Part shown: positions 35,570-47,756 of the stretch, in pieces
Layout: each line of letters starts with the position of its first letter
Numbering within the stretch: the first letter of the stretch is position 1
NCBI GenBank assembly: GCA_965153455.1
Contig: OZ234504.1
Span: forward strand, 5,518,001 to 5,582,000
Direction: 5' to 3'
Length of the DNA stretch: 64,000 bases
Source of the DNA: Sphagnum compactum
Taxonomy: Eukaryota; Bryophyta; Sphagnopsida; Sphagnales
The notes under the pieces: model-generated
What the model was told of the DNA's origin: nothing
Databases searched by the model: none
The model's input: the letters and a program-made list of their open reading frames with translations, nothing else
Program-made: the position numbers and the translations under genes

Positions 35570-38500
35570 ACTGGTGTGTGCATCCCCTGAAGACCAGTTG
35601 AGGGTTTTGGATTGGCATTGCAGGGATGCAAATCAAGGCTTCAAACCTATGATGTTCATACCTATGCTGACTGAAAGGAATATTATGAGCCATTTCAGGC
35701 TAAATAAAGCATGAGGAAGGGAGGGGTCCAGGCATAATAATCATATGAGTTTCCCATAGTGGCTAAGAAAGGAATAAAAAGGTACACACTACTAAGCCTA
35801 GTGGTAAGGAAAAGGATAGCAACAAGCACAAGCCCAAGTGTAGTAGCCTAGCAACAGAAAAAAGCCTTGGGCTATGGCACATGAAGCGCAACTATGGATA
35901 GCCCAATCCTTGCAACCCTCCTTTCTAGGATGCACTTTTACATGGAGGATGATTCCATACACTTGGAGGCTCACTAGACTGGACCCACCAAAAAAGAAGA
36001 TGGATGAATGGCTGGATGGTTGTGATTGGATTGGGCTAGTTTTATGGGCTTAGATGGAGGGCCCCCAAGTGACATTTTTTTCTTTTCAACAAGGTTTTAC
36101 TTTAAAGTGTGGTTGCAAACATCCACTTTAACCCACACACCATCATTTTTCAAATCCTTCACCAAATCAAGGTGCTTTCATTGGCAATGTAATCCCATGT
36201 TTCTTGGGGCTTGGATGTAATATCTAGTTCCCAACCTCTTTTGTGGCTTGGATAAGTTAAATGGATTTGGGTTATATCTTATGTCATTGCCCTTGTAGCT
36301 TCTTTTCTTGTCATCATCCCCAAGTGATGAGCTAGAAAACATAAGAAGAAAAAACCCCATCCAATTTTTTACATTTTTATGTATTAACGCAATTCTTCAA
36401 AAAAATGGACGTATTATATGTAAATATGGGGGGCAAATAAAAGAAAATGGATTTTGACCCAACTTGTGTGTTTCTATTACCTAGTTTGTTGGGTCTTTGA
36501 ACATGTAACTCTTTTTGCAATATTGATCGGTCCATATTGTTTTATGGCCGGTGAACCATAAGTTGGATGAAGTTCAAGCTTTAAATTGAGTTTGGACATT
36601 TGGACCTGTAAATATGTACAATAATCAGGGATAATAATCAAGTATGATTCACTTTGTTTGGGTACGCATAATAGTTGGCCCATGTGGTGGCATTTGATTG
36701 ATCCTCGCTATATATTGGTCAATATTTCATATTTGCACATTATTTGGGGTGTGCTTAGAGGCTCACTTATCGGGTCTAGGTGGATTTGTTTTTATATAAT
36801 GTTGTGTTTGAAGGAATATATATGCTTTGGATGTCATCAATATGTTGAAAGATTTGTTATATGAGGACATCCTTAATGAATTTCATGTTTATGACACACA
36901 AGACTACTTCAACTAGGTGATTAAATGTGCAAAGGTTTTCTCTATCACCTTGCACTTTGCAAGTTTTATGCATTGTTTTATGTTCTAAAGTAAGTTTCCA
37001 TTGTCTTGTGCTTTGCAAATTTTCTCCATCACCCTTGTGCTTTCTACCTTTGTAGCTCTTCTCCCTTACATTGTCTATTTTTCTCCACCACATCGTTTGT
37101 CATTCATTCGTTTTCATCCTAATTTATCCACCCCCACACATCTTTGTGAGATTTTTATTTGTTATGTGATTTTCCATTTTATTGTTCACGTATGACTTGT
37201 AATTAGGGTTGATAAAACCCTAAATGGATGAAACTGTGCCATCAACCACTAAAAACAGAAGGTGACAAACTTTTAACAATTAATGGTGATGGGTGGAAAG
37301 TTCTTGTGGACATGTAGCTTTACATTTTGATCTCTTTGTTGTCTTAAAAGTTAAGGCAAAAGTTTCATTATTGTGATTTTTGGTTTCAACAATGCTTGGC
37401 ATTGATTAATGTTTTCTTGTTCTTTATGTTGGTGATTTGTTGGGTTGTTGTTTGGACAATATGCATTATGGAGCTTCGAGGGGAATTATATAAGTGAAGG
37501 TGTTCTAGATGCAAGTGGGCAAAAATCAAAAAGCTAAATTCCTTTTCATGTTTTGTTGTTTTTTTGAATGATGAATTTGGTTGGCATCAAATGCTAGTGA
37601 AGGTGTTAGGAAGTAGTTTTCTTTGTTGTGTGGTCAAGGAAGAATGCCTTATTTCCAAGATCTAACTTTTTTTTTGAAGCTATGTACATCCACTACACAT
37701 GAGCTTTAAAGGGTAGAATGTAGGATTAAAAGTAGGTTTTAAACCCATAATAAGGAGGAGGATGAAAAAATATAGGGATTTCGTGAATGGTTAGAGTGGT
37801 AGGTTGTTATTATGTTTGGGTGATTGGGCTTTCTAAGGGGCACACTTTGGATTTCACGTTTCGAAAAAAAAACTTGTAATTTTGTGAAAGCTCTAAAGGA
37901 GAAGTGGGAATGTTGTAAGTAGACCAAGGTGTGACCAAACAGACTTTGTTTGTGATGTGTTTCAAATTGTGTTTTCCTCTTTGTTCACATTTTTGGGTTG
38001 AATTTTGTTGTGAAAGGGAAATTTTCATCTACTATTAAAGATGTATAATTGTTGATGGAATATTTTGTGATTATGAAAATGCCATAAAAACGACAAATGG
38101 CCATTTGAAAGAGAAATTAAAAACTTCTGATTATTGAAGGCCCATATAGTAGAATTGGTACTTAATCTAGGTTGGTTAGAGATTTGGATAGTAACTTAGT
38201 GGACTACACCACTTTGACGTTGGTATTTTTAATTTGTTATATGTGATTGTGTCATCAAAAATTTTATCTAGAATTAGTATATATCTTCCCTTTTTTTTCT
38301 CGGTTACCTTCTTTTTATGTTTTATGCTCTTGTAAATTACTTTGTCCATCATCCATTGCATAACAAAGGTTCATCATCCTTGACAAGTACGCTATCTTTT
38401 CTTGTTCCTCTATGTTCTTTTTTGTTTGTTCTCATCCTTCATTTTTGCCCGAGTATTTTGTTTATCAAATGTTGGTGTTGTTTTGGTGATGTTTTGTGTT

Positions 38501-38780
38501 ATTTTTGGTAGGTTTATAGGAAATGGAAAATGTGCACAAAGTAGACCCCAATTTCATAATGTGGTTGATTTTGACATTGCGTCAATAGATTTGGAAGACT
38601 TAAATTATTGTGGTTATGTTATTACATTAGCTTGTGTTGGTTGCATTGTAATCAAGTTTTGAAGCAAAATCTTTGTGTCAACTTTCCATCAACATGTTAA
38701 TTCATTAAAAAAAAAATCTCAAGATTAATTTAAAATATATTAAAGAAATTCATTTTTTAAGCTCTTGAATCTTGCAACAC
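35570..38780. other. AT-rich intergenic DNA, no gene recognised
   Basis: Short frames only. Texture is that of decayed repeats, as in other AT-rich parts of the window. Confidence 0.45.
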
Positions 38781-38784
38781 TTTC

Positions 38785-39243
38785 ATATTGAATTTTGATT
38801 TGTGAATGTCAAAAGGAGTGGACACTTTGGTTCTCATTGTTCATTTTTTGAAGCATAGATGGGAACCTAGCCATGTAACCATTAGCTTGTTTAAGACTTT
38901 AAACACATTTTTAACTACCATGGCCTTACAAGTCAATGAAGTGCTATCAACATATGGGTTAAATGTTAAGATTATTGCATATGTTAACAATGAATGTAAC
39001 TATTTTTCAACTATGATCACTACCCTAACTTTTATTGTTTTATTTGAAGTGTTGGGGTTCACAACACCATTTATAGGGAATTGTTGGGAGCACACCATAT
39101 TTAAATGTTGCCAATATGTGATAGATGCCACCACAATTTGTGTTGCCAAACTATCATCAATTTCCATCAAAAAATGTCAATCTATTTTGCAAAAAACTAT
39201 CATCACAAACTTCTTGGGCCTAATTTTTGTTTCAATTTTGTGA
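38785..39243 (+). mobile_element. hAT-type transposase fragment (decayed)
   Basis: An open stretch of about 145 codons reads MSKGVDTLVLIVHFLKHRWE, PSHVTISLFKT, KIIAYVNNECNYFSTMIT, then LGFTTPFIGNCWEHTIFKC and SISIKKCQSILQK. This matches the order of the hAT/DUF659-like core, where a D-x-W-MS-K start, HVTIGLFE, VIAYVKDEG-NL-TM, CFGHAMSKACQYA and SVKSAQ are usual. The codon before the start is TGA where Trp is expected (DL-stop-MSK), and the catalytic Asp-rich segments are altered. Assignment is from motif memory. Confidence 0.55.
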
Positions 39244-42200
39244 TGTTGTCAAACTAGCAATCATCCACAAAGAGATTTAGCCATGTTTGGATATAGACTA
39301 ACTATGAAAGTAAAAATTCATTAAAATTCTTTTATATCCTAGCTATTTGTTTGAATTGCTTGAACAATGTGTAGAAACATGACGGTGACAACATCTCAAT
39401 ATTTACAACAACAAAAAAATTATCATTTGCGACATTAAGGGTTGTACCAATTGTAGCCATGGAACGGAGTTGTGGCATTTGGGAAGTATCCCATGAACAC
39501 ACCAACCTTAACAACATTATTTTCCAATTAGATATTATAGGCATTCCACTAGTACAAATCTTTTTTTTATGTTTATTTTCTATCCAAAATTTAGTCAAAT
39601 AAGATAATGGACATGATGACTATATAATAAAAGAGGGCCAACCATTTAGACAATCCTTGCTAACAAACTCAATCATATAAGTTGTCATTGACTCACTAGC
39701 AACATCAAACATGTTGTGTTTAATGTGACTAAAATACATGGTAGTGCTAGATGATGTGTTTTGTTTATTATGATTGAGTCACCTATTAGTAATTGGTCAT
39801 GATGTGGTGATCATGTGTCCATGTGTTTTTTGATTACTTGTGTTAATATTGTTAGATGACATGGACAAACAAATGGCACATTTCTTTTGATTAAATTGTT
39901 AGTTTGTGCTTGTTAATGTGGATGCCACATTATGTTAATATGCTAAAAAAAATTATTTGATTTGACTATATTTAAAACTACATTAATTAACATATGGCAT
40001 GCATTTAACATTACATATTAGCCATATGGTTAGACGCATCTATTACTTTAATAATAGAGTAGGGTAAATAGTATTTAAGGTATGTATAAATATCTTGTTG
40101 CATTTTTTCTAGGTGTTGCATGTTGTGTGTGCACACACACAATCCATATCATTTACATACAACACATGCATATTAGACATAACCTCAAATGTTAAACCTA
40201 AACAAAACAAGCTCAAACATGTAGATAAATTTACACTACACTTATACATGAATGCAAAATTAAAACATTGTATGATATACACAATGAAGCATATGCAATC
40301 TTGGCATGATAATAAGAACATCTATAGACATAGGACCTATATCATGTATGATTCAATTAGCTTCCAAGGCCAAAGGATGATATATTCGACTACATCGCAT
40401 GGATTACACCCTTCAAAGGAAGATCTTATGTGCAATTTTCTAAAATAGATTGGAAGATTTAGGCAATATGCACATGAACCCATAGAAACAAATAAACAAT
40501 ATATTAACATCAACTTATTATGGTGAATTGATGACCTACCCGCAAACTTTACATAATTGTTGAACGCACATTATTCTCCTCATGACATTTTGAGAACAAT
40601 AGCATGACTTGGTTTCTACTGCAAAAAACTATAAAATGAATTATATCACTAGACAACTCCAACATATATGCATGAAAGTGAAGAAATTTTTTTTTCAATA
40701 GATCTAATGGAACCTAATTACTAATCTTAGCACACTTGATGACATTTTAAAAGAAATCCATAAAAATTCAAACAAACAAATTCAATTAAAATAAATACAA
40801 GGTGGCCCACTACATTCATTGTAATTCAATGACACATGTCATAGATCATGCATAAGTTTAGCCACTAGACATTTAATTGCATCAAAGGAAGAACATGCCT
40901 ACCATTGGGTGTGTTTCTTGAACTACTTTAACAACTATCTCTTTTGTAGCTTCTTTTACAACAAATTGATTACCTATAACATTGCATGTACCCCAAACCA
41001 TAGGCCTATTTGCCAAACCAGTGGTATCTTTGTCTTTCGACAAAAATATCCAACAATGTTTGAACTTTGCAAATGTTCATACAATAATTCATCATATGGA
41101 GCTTAATATGGTTTAAACATGAATTGCATGTAGGCAATGTAAGGACTTGACATGTAGGCAATTTGACAACTGGTTCCAATTGGGACATGCAGTGGTTTTT
41201 GAATTCTTGTTGTTCCAAATGGGTTTTGGAGGGAAATGGGGTAGCATTTCCTCTCGTCCCTATTTTGGGTTGTGTATCACTTTTCTTTGCAAGTTTTGAT
41301 GTTTTTCCAAAAGCATTAAGTTGTGTGGCAAAACAAGTAAAAGTTGGATGTACGAAACTAAAAGGAATTAAGGTTTGCATAACAAGATCTAGTCAAAACC
41401 TATAGGTAAAAAACATGTTAGGATTATAGGGAAAACATTATTAGTGGATCTGAAAATCAATAGTTTATCCATCATTCTAAGACCTATTTTGAAAGTATTT
41501 TGCACATATTATATGACCAACTTTAAGCCTTTGAAATGCGGGTCCAACATTGTAATCAACATGTTATGATGAGTTTGTATTCCTAAAAGAATACTATAAA
41601 AATTGAAAGAACTGGCTTTAAAATCATTATCACTTGCTTTTGCATTTGTTGTTTTAAAACTTCAAGTCTTGCATCAAAATCTCGGGTTTCCAAGGCATTA
41701 AGTATTAAGTATTGTACTTGCATTTGGATGACAGAATAATTAATTGCAATATTAAGTGCATTGGACATCAACTAATAATTTCATGGTTAATAACACATTA
41801 GCTGACCATGAGCCAAGTGATGTATCATACATAATTTGGGTTATAATCCAAACTTGTAGACTTAAGACACACCCTTGAAGGGGCCATAAGTTATTGTCAT
41901 CCATGACATCAATAAATAATGTTATTAAAATTTGATGTTTCTTTGTATCATTTAATGACTTTGAAGTGATTCAAATTTTTGTGAGAATCATTAATTTGTG
42001 TGGACATATGATTGTATTCAAACAAGTTTTATGCCATTCTTGTCATCCTTTCCCACTTTTTTTTGTTCATGTGATCATCACAAACTTCTTGGGCCATAAA
42101 TTGGCAATAATAGTAATGTGAAATTTGTCTTTCACAAGTTTGTATTGTTTAAACACCAATGTCATGCATCTAAAAATGTATGAAACACATTAAAAGGATG

Positions 42201-43720
42201 AAAGATCTTTATCCATATGTAGTAAAACATTACATCTTACTAATATGTGTTTCATATGTATTTTATATGCATGACATTCATGTTTAAACAATATGAACCT
42301 ACAAAAAAATAGATGCCACAATTACAATTGCTTAATTTTTGCCCAAGTAATTTTTTTGGTGGTGATTTTTTTCAAAAATAATATTGATATTCCATTTTAG
42401 AAAACACCCAAAAATTATCATGATGCTTTTTTTTCTATCCCCAATTCTTTGTTTTCACTCTCTTTGGAAATTTATCATCGATCACCAATAAAACATTTCA
42501 TAGTTTTTTCACCTTGTGAGAAATGCACACAAATTCCCACTATGAAGAAACTTCTTATAACAACAAAAGGGATGGATTGATCATCACCAGATGCCAAAAT
42601 TCAAAAGCTAGAATTTTTTTAAAATCACAATATAACTTATGCACAACAACTAGGCTTGCTCTCATCACATGCTAGTGTTGTTTTACTATTGTAACAAGAA
42701 GACACCACAAGATGTATTTAATATCCAAAAATAACCTTGAAGTTCCATGAGCACTACCACTCTTTTAAATCACACACACACAAATAAAAATGAATCTTAC
42801 ACACATAAAACACAAGATATAAAATCAAACTCTAGTGATCACTAATTTTGGTGGTTTCTTGAGATTGATTTACTATTATTTTGCTACATCATGAATTAAT
42901 CACTTGTCCCACCTCTCACTCTATGTTTCGACCAATGATGGTACTAAAACCCCCTATCTTGGGTATTTTATGGAAATCTTTAATGCATTGTGAGCTTTGT
43001 TAACATTTTTCATGGAAACACCTTGCACAATGACATTTTTTTTCCTCATGAGTGTAAACTAATGTTTGGTGGGTACCAACCTTTTCCACTCATACGCACC
43101 TTAAAATAAAATCCAACAAGGGTATATTAATATATCTTATTGTTAACAATCAAACATATCATCGCCTTACTTAGTCAAAGGTAAATATTTTAGTTTGGTT
43201 TTATCCTAGGGTTTGAATTTTGGCAAGGTGCCCTTACCATTAGGGTACACATAATTGTTATACACTTTCAACATTGTTATAAAAAAAATGTTTAAAAGTG
43301 TGAATAACTCGTGAATGGCTATGTACCACCATGTAAGTGTTGACATTTGCACTTACATGACCATGTTCATTAAACTTACATTTACCTCTAGTAATTCCAT
43401 TTACACCTACACATATGCAATGTAAATGACTTTCACATCCATTTACACGGGCAAGTGTACAAAAATTTTAGGTGTATGTAAAGTTGTGTAAATAATGGTG
43501 TATTTTGTTGTGACCCCAATACTTACATTGAATTTTAATGAGTCAATTCAATCCATTATTTTACATTATAAATCATTGTTTGATTTTGGAAATACATTTG
43601 TAATTCATCCTTAATGCATATTTTTGGAATGAAAGAGCTTTATGTTGGGGGTGAAGTTTTCATTAAGGTAACCTACCTTGATAATAAATAGACCGAGTGT
43701 TTATTGTTGGCCTTGCCTAC
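39244..43720. other. AT-rich intergenic DNA, no gene recognised
   Basis: The 5' part may be the rest of the hAT relic. A 22-base string ATCATCACAAACTTCTTGGGCC occurs inside the hAT fragment (about 39195) and again at about 42074, so a second piece of the same element may lie there. Overlapping frames on both strands at 41006-41405 match nothing I know. Confidence 0.4.
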
Positions 43721-43721
43721 C

Positions 43722-44045
43722 AAGGCAAGAAGGATATTATTGTGTTCAGATTCATTATAGAGTATATAGTAGCTTAAGAGATTTTGGCCCCTAGGTAATA
43801 AATAATAGGTCCATATTTATATGAGGATTTTTGAAAGATGATAATTTGGCTTGTGTTGAAACTTGAGATTAGTTATTATAGAGTTATAATAATATCTTGA
43901 AGGATTTTGGTTTCTTTTAGGTCGCGGATTTTTTTTGTGAAGAGTATATTTTTGCATTGGTGAAATATTTGAGTTTCCATAACTCTTTCTTTTGCCTTAA
44001 GATACTTTTTAATGTAAAATGGCAAGGCCACAAATGTGACACACA
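43722..44045. repeat. Direct repeat copy 1 (about 320 bp), possible LTR or duplicated segment
   Basis: It is collinear with 45985-46300: both contain GCCCCTAGGTAATAAATAATAGGTC, TTGGCTTGTGTTGAAACTTGAGATTAGTT, ATAATATCTTGAAGGATTTTGG and AATGTAAAATGGCAAGGCCACAA, with scattered differences. Clear TG...CA ends and a polyprotein between the copies were not seen. Confidence 0.8.
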
Positions 44046-44247
44046 GCCCTTTTTGCAAGAGAGGAAAACTATCTTATACATGTTTAAACCCAAACAAAGC
44101 CTATGTCAAAGCAAAGGATGCTTTCAGAATTATTAAAACTTAGGGTTGCACTTAATTGGTGGGTTTAGGGTTTCATTTGTGTGACAACATTGTAAGAAGA
44201 GAAAAATAAATTAAAATTAAATAAAATAAATAAACTATATATATATA

Positions 44248-45099
44248 TCCTATATATTAATTCACTAAGTCTGTCAGTCAGTCTGTGACCGTCGGTCTGT
44301 CTGTCAGTCTATCTATGACCGTCAGTCAGTCAGTGACCTCTTTAGGTTTTAGATTTTACGTCCGGTCCGTTAGATACGTTCTCATCACCGTCCGATCTCT
44401 AACTGTTGAGTGACTAAAAACGAAAGTTAGTATGCAAACTGTCAAGGGGACTCACCATTTCGTAACTCTTCCTTTTATCTTACGTCTGATCGGGAATTGA
44501 TCGTTAAATGCTGATCACCTACAACCGAATGTTCTCATCACCCGTGATTTTTTTTTTCGCTTTTCCGGTTTCCGTTACAAAATTGGAGCCGGATACCGAA
44601 CACTGACGCCTATAAGCGGTCTGGTTTCTTTTGGGGAAGTCCCGTAGACTTGCATCTGACAAGTTTGATGGCATCTGTCAGTGTGTCTGTCTGAACCTGT
44701 CCATTCCGACCCGTTAATAGTTTCTGCGAGGCCGATTCTGCAACCCCCAAGATGACAGAAACGAGGTCCTGAAATGAGCCGCACCTGGCCTGAAATGTTC
44801 CAGCGCCAGGTGCGGGTCGTGGTGGCGGAGAGACACCTGGCCTGAAATATCTTTTTTCTATGGGAAACTCTTTTTTTTCCCCTCCTGGAAATGTGGCGAT
44901 TTATTTTTTTTTTTGAAATTTTTTCAAAATGCTCGCTTCACCGTGTATGTTTTCATGGCGGACTTTTCAACGGATTTTCGTCACAAAAAATAAATAAAAT
45001 AAAAATAAAAATAGTTGCTTTGCGCCTTTGTGTGTGTGTCTCTTGGTTTAAAGAAACCGAGGGACTTCATAGTGTCCAAAGGTCACGGGTACCCACCAG
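44248..45099 (+). mobile_element. Non-autonomous Helitron, copy 1 (852 bp)
   Basis: The 5' end is A|TCCTATATATTAATTCACTAAG, an AT-rich TC start, followed by GTCTGTCAGTCAGTCTG repeats. The 3' end has a hairpin GTGTCC-AAA-GGTCAC (one mismatch), then 9 bases, then CCAG|T. Both ends match the Helitron at 47757-48104, with CCAG in place of the usual CTAG. The flanks A and T fit Helitron insertion between A and T. No Rep/helicase coding is present. Confidence 0.75.
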
Positions 45100-45447
45100 T
45101 ATATAGAGAGCAAAGAGTTTTGGCTGGGAGCAATTCAAAAGGGCACTAATATAAGAGTTCTCATAAAAAGTTATTAATAATAAAAACTGTTCTGTCTGGA
45201 TTCCTCACATCCACCACTTTAGCAATTCACTAGTCAGAAATGGATCATAACAAGTTCTGCCAGGATGCCTCCTCTCAAGCAAAATAAATGAAAATAAATA
45301 AAATAAATAAATAAATAGGGTTATTTTTATCAAAAAAATTTAAGAAGAAAAAACAAGTCCATTTCAACTTAATTGGCAGTGCTCTACAATAGGTTTTTCT
45401 GAAGTGTGCAGCAGATTAGGTAGTGCAATTTCTTAATTCAACTTTAA

Positions 45448-45606
45448 ACCCTAAACCCTAAACCCTGGTTCAACTTTAGGGTGCCAAGTGTTCCACCCTA
45501 AACCCTAATTCAACTCTAAACCCTAAACCCTAAACCCTTGTTCAACTTTAGGGTGCCAAGTGTTCCACCCTAAACCCTAATTCAACTTTAAGTTCTAAAC
45601 CCTTAT
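45448..45606. repeat. Interstitial telomere-type repeats inside a 72-bp tandem unit
   Basis: (CCCTAAA)n blocks of up to four units alternate with TTCAACTTTAGGGTGCCAAG and TGTTCCACCCTAAACCCTAA. The unit recurs with a period of 72 bp (45469 and 45541). CCCTAAA/TTTAGGG is the plant telomere repeat. Confidence 0.9.
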
Positions 45607-45633
45607 TAAAGTCGAATTCCTTCAATAGTTCCA

Positions 45634-45660
45634 ACTCTCTATAGAGAGAGAGAGAGAGTG
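45634..45660. repeat. (GA)n microsatellite
   Basis: TATAGAGAGAGAGAGAGAGT, in otherwise unremarkable DNA between the telomere-type blocks. Confidence 0.9.
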
Positions 45661-45834
45661 ATGATAGATGAGCTTTTCCCCGGAGACCTTTGAAAACAAA
45701 AGTCTAAGTTATTGCTCCCCCCTAACAAACTTGTTGTTGTATTATTATTGTACATCAACTCCAGAAGGAAGAACCGCAGCACGCAGGTGGTACCACGAAT
45801 GCCTGGGCCTTAAAATTTAGAGTAAGTACTACCA

Positions 45835-45868
45835 GGTTTAGGGTTTAGGGTTTAAACCCTAAACCCTT
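45835..45868. repeat. Head-to-head telomere-type repeat (palindrome)
   Basis: (TTTAGGG)2 meets (CCCTAAA)2 at a central TTTAAA, giving a near-perfect 34-bp palindrome about 230 bp from the direct array at 45448-45606. Confidence 0.9.
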
Positions 45869-45984
45869 CGCAACCCAAAAAAAACACATTGTTTGCTCTT
45901 TCATCGGCAATTTTACTTTCATGTATATATATATATATATTCAAGAAAAAATTCCCAAAAATCTCAACAAGGAAAATTTTAAAT

Positions 45985-46300
45985 TAAGGCAAGGATATTG
46001 TGTTTAGATTATAGAGTGTAATAGTAGCTTAAGGGATTTGGGCCCCTAGGTAATAAATAATAGGTCTATTTTCATATGAGGATTTTGAAAGATGATATTT
46101 TGGCTTGTGTTGAAACTTGAGATTAGTTCATTATAGAGTTATAATAATATCTTGAAGGATTTTGGCTTCTTTTAAGTAGAGGATTTTTTTTTGAAGATTA
46201 GGTATATTTTTGCATGGTGAAATATTTGAGTTTTCATAAATTCTTCTATTGCCTTCGGATATTTTTTAATGTAAAATGGCAAGGCCACAATGTGACACAC
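45985..46300. repeat. Direct repeat copy 2, partner of 43722-44045
   Basis: Same orientation as copy 1 and by eye roughly 85-90% identical. The two copies bracket Helitron copy 1 and the telomere-type repeats. It ends at GGCCACAATGTGACACAC, as copy 1 does. Confidence 0.8.
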
Positions 46301-46874
46301 CCCTTGTTCAACTAGTATCCATAGTTCAAGATACAAATTATGTAACATTAATTATGTATTACAACCAATGGAATGCTATACCTTGTATAAAAATGTAAGG
46401 TCAAGTTTTAATATAAATTAAATTAAATTAAAACTTAACGAACGTGAACTTTTTTTTAAAAAAAAGGCACACTCTTGGTTCAAGTTCGAATTCAATTTTT
46501 GACAATAGGTTGTTTCCGTGGTTAAGTTCCAACTATGGTTTTAAGAAAACTTGAAACCTCCAATCCGAATACCATAGAACTTTAACCCATGACTTGAACT
46601 TAGACCTATTGAAATCCAAGAAACCTTACCAACACTGGTTACAACCCACCAACATGATCTGACACCATCTAAAGCGTCTTAACCCAACAATTAAAATGAA
46701 TTATATATGCAATTTCAGGTTTGGGAACTTGCAATCAAATTTTTATTTTTATTTTTTCCTTTTTTTTTCCTTCTTAGTTGCATGAGTTATTTTTCAAATC
46801 TATTTTTTGCAAGCCCTTTCCTTCATTTGTCCCACCTTCATTTGGTTGTTGATTCCTAGGAAGGAAATAACCCC

Positions 46875-46910
46875 AAAAAAAAAAAAAAAAAAAAAAAAAA
46901 CAACAACAAC
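46875..46910. repeat. A26 homopolymer followed by (CAA)n
   Basis: CCCC is followed by 26 A and CAACAACAACA. It could be the 3' tail of a retroposed sequence, but no recognisable body precedes it. Confidence 0.85.
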
Positions 46911-47161
46911 ATATTGTTGCACCTTGAAGCATCACTCAATTTAATGCATGAATTTATCTATCAAGTACCCTACTTTTATTTGTAAAAGTACCCTACTCCC
47001 CCTTGTCTTCTTCAACTAGTTTTGATGGTTTCATAATGTGGACATGTAATTAATTGGTGGTTCATTGTGCTTTTGTGGCTTGCCCTTTTCAATAGGACAA
47101 GGGAGTAGACTAAAACCTCTTTCACATTTTCACCCATACAAACCAAAATTACTCATTATAA

Positions 47162-47299
47162 CACTAGAAGAAAAACCCCATTTTTTGACTTGTCTTAGGC
47201 GACTAAAAGTGTCTTTTACGACTATTTTGTGAAAAATAGTCGCAAAAGACACTTTTAATCGCTTAAGACAAGTCGATAAATGGGGTTTTTCTTCTAGTG
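47162..47299. mobile_element. CACTA-type foldback MITE (138 bp) with TAA target-site duplication
   Basis: The ends are CACTAGAAGAAAAACCCCAT and its inverted copy ATGGGGTTTTTCTTCTAGTG. Almost the whole element pairs with itself (arms of about 60 bases; central GACTATTTTGTGAAAAATAGTC). TAA flanks it on both sides (47159-47161 and 47300-47302), matching the 3-bp duplication of CACTA/EnSpm elements. Transcripts would form a long hairpin, a known source of small RNAs. Confidence 0.85.
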
Positions 47300-47427
47300 T
47301 AATAAACTATGTCCTGGGTGTACTATGTACTAAACACTCAAACAATTTCTGAAATTGTCATATTTAGACAATAGGTTGAGAACAAGGGTTGTCAAAATAT
47401 ATCCGAATTCTTTAAAATAATAATCTA

Positions 47428-47690
47428 CTTTCCTCTCTGACCTAAATTTGGCTAATTCCTCTTGTGGATGATGAATAAAAGGTTTTTTACTTTCCTCTCT
47501 GACCTATAGCCAAATTTGGTTAATTCCTCTTGTGAATGATTGATCAAAATTTTCAACTTTCCTCTCTGACCTATAATCAAATTTGGTTAATTCCTCTTGT
47601 CGATGACAATCGATCAAAATTCTCTTCTCTACTTTCCTCTCTGACCTATAGCCAAATTTGGATAATTCCTCTTGTGGATGATTCCATCAC
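47428..47690. repeat. Tandem array, four units of about 62-73 bp
   Basis: Each unit opens with CTTTCCTCTCTGACCTA and continues with CAAATTTGG-TAATTCCTCTTGT. Unit starts are near 47429, 47491, 47559 and 47632. The array ends some 70 bp before Helitron copy 2. Confidence 0.85.
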
Positions 47691-47756
47691 CACCAGTGTC
47701 CAAATTACATCACACAAAATTGGGAAAAAAAAACCTGATCCTTTCCTTCTTCTGAA

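Noticed and set aside
45448-45868. A true chromosome end
   Set aside because: The telomere-type blocks are short, interrupted and internal, with ordinary DNA on both sides.
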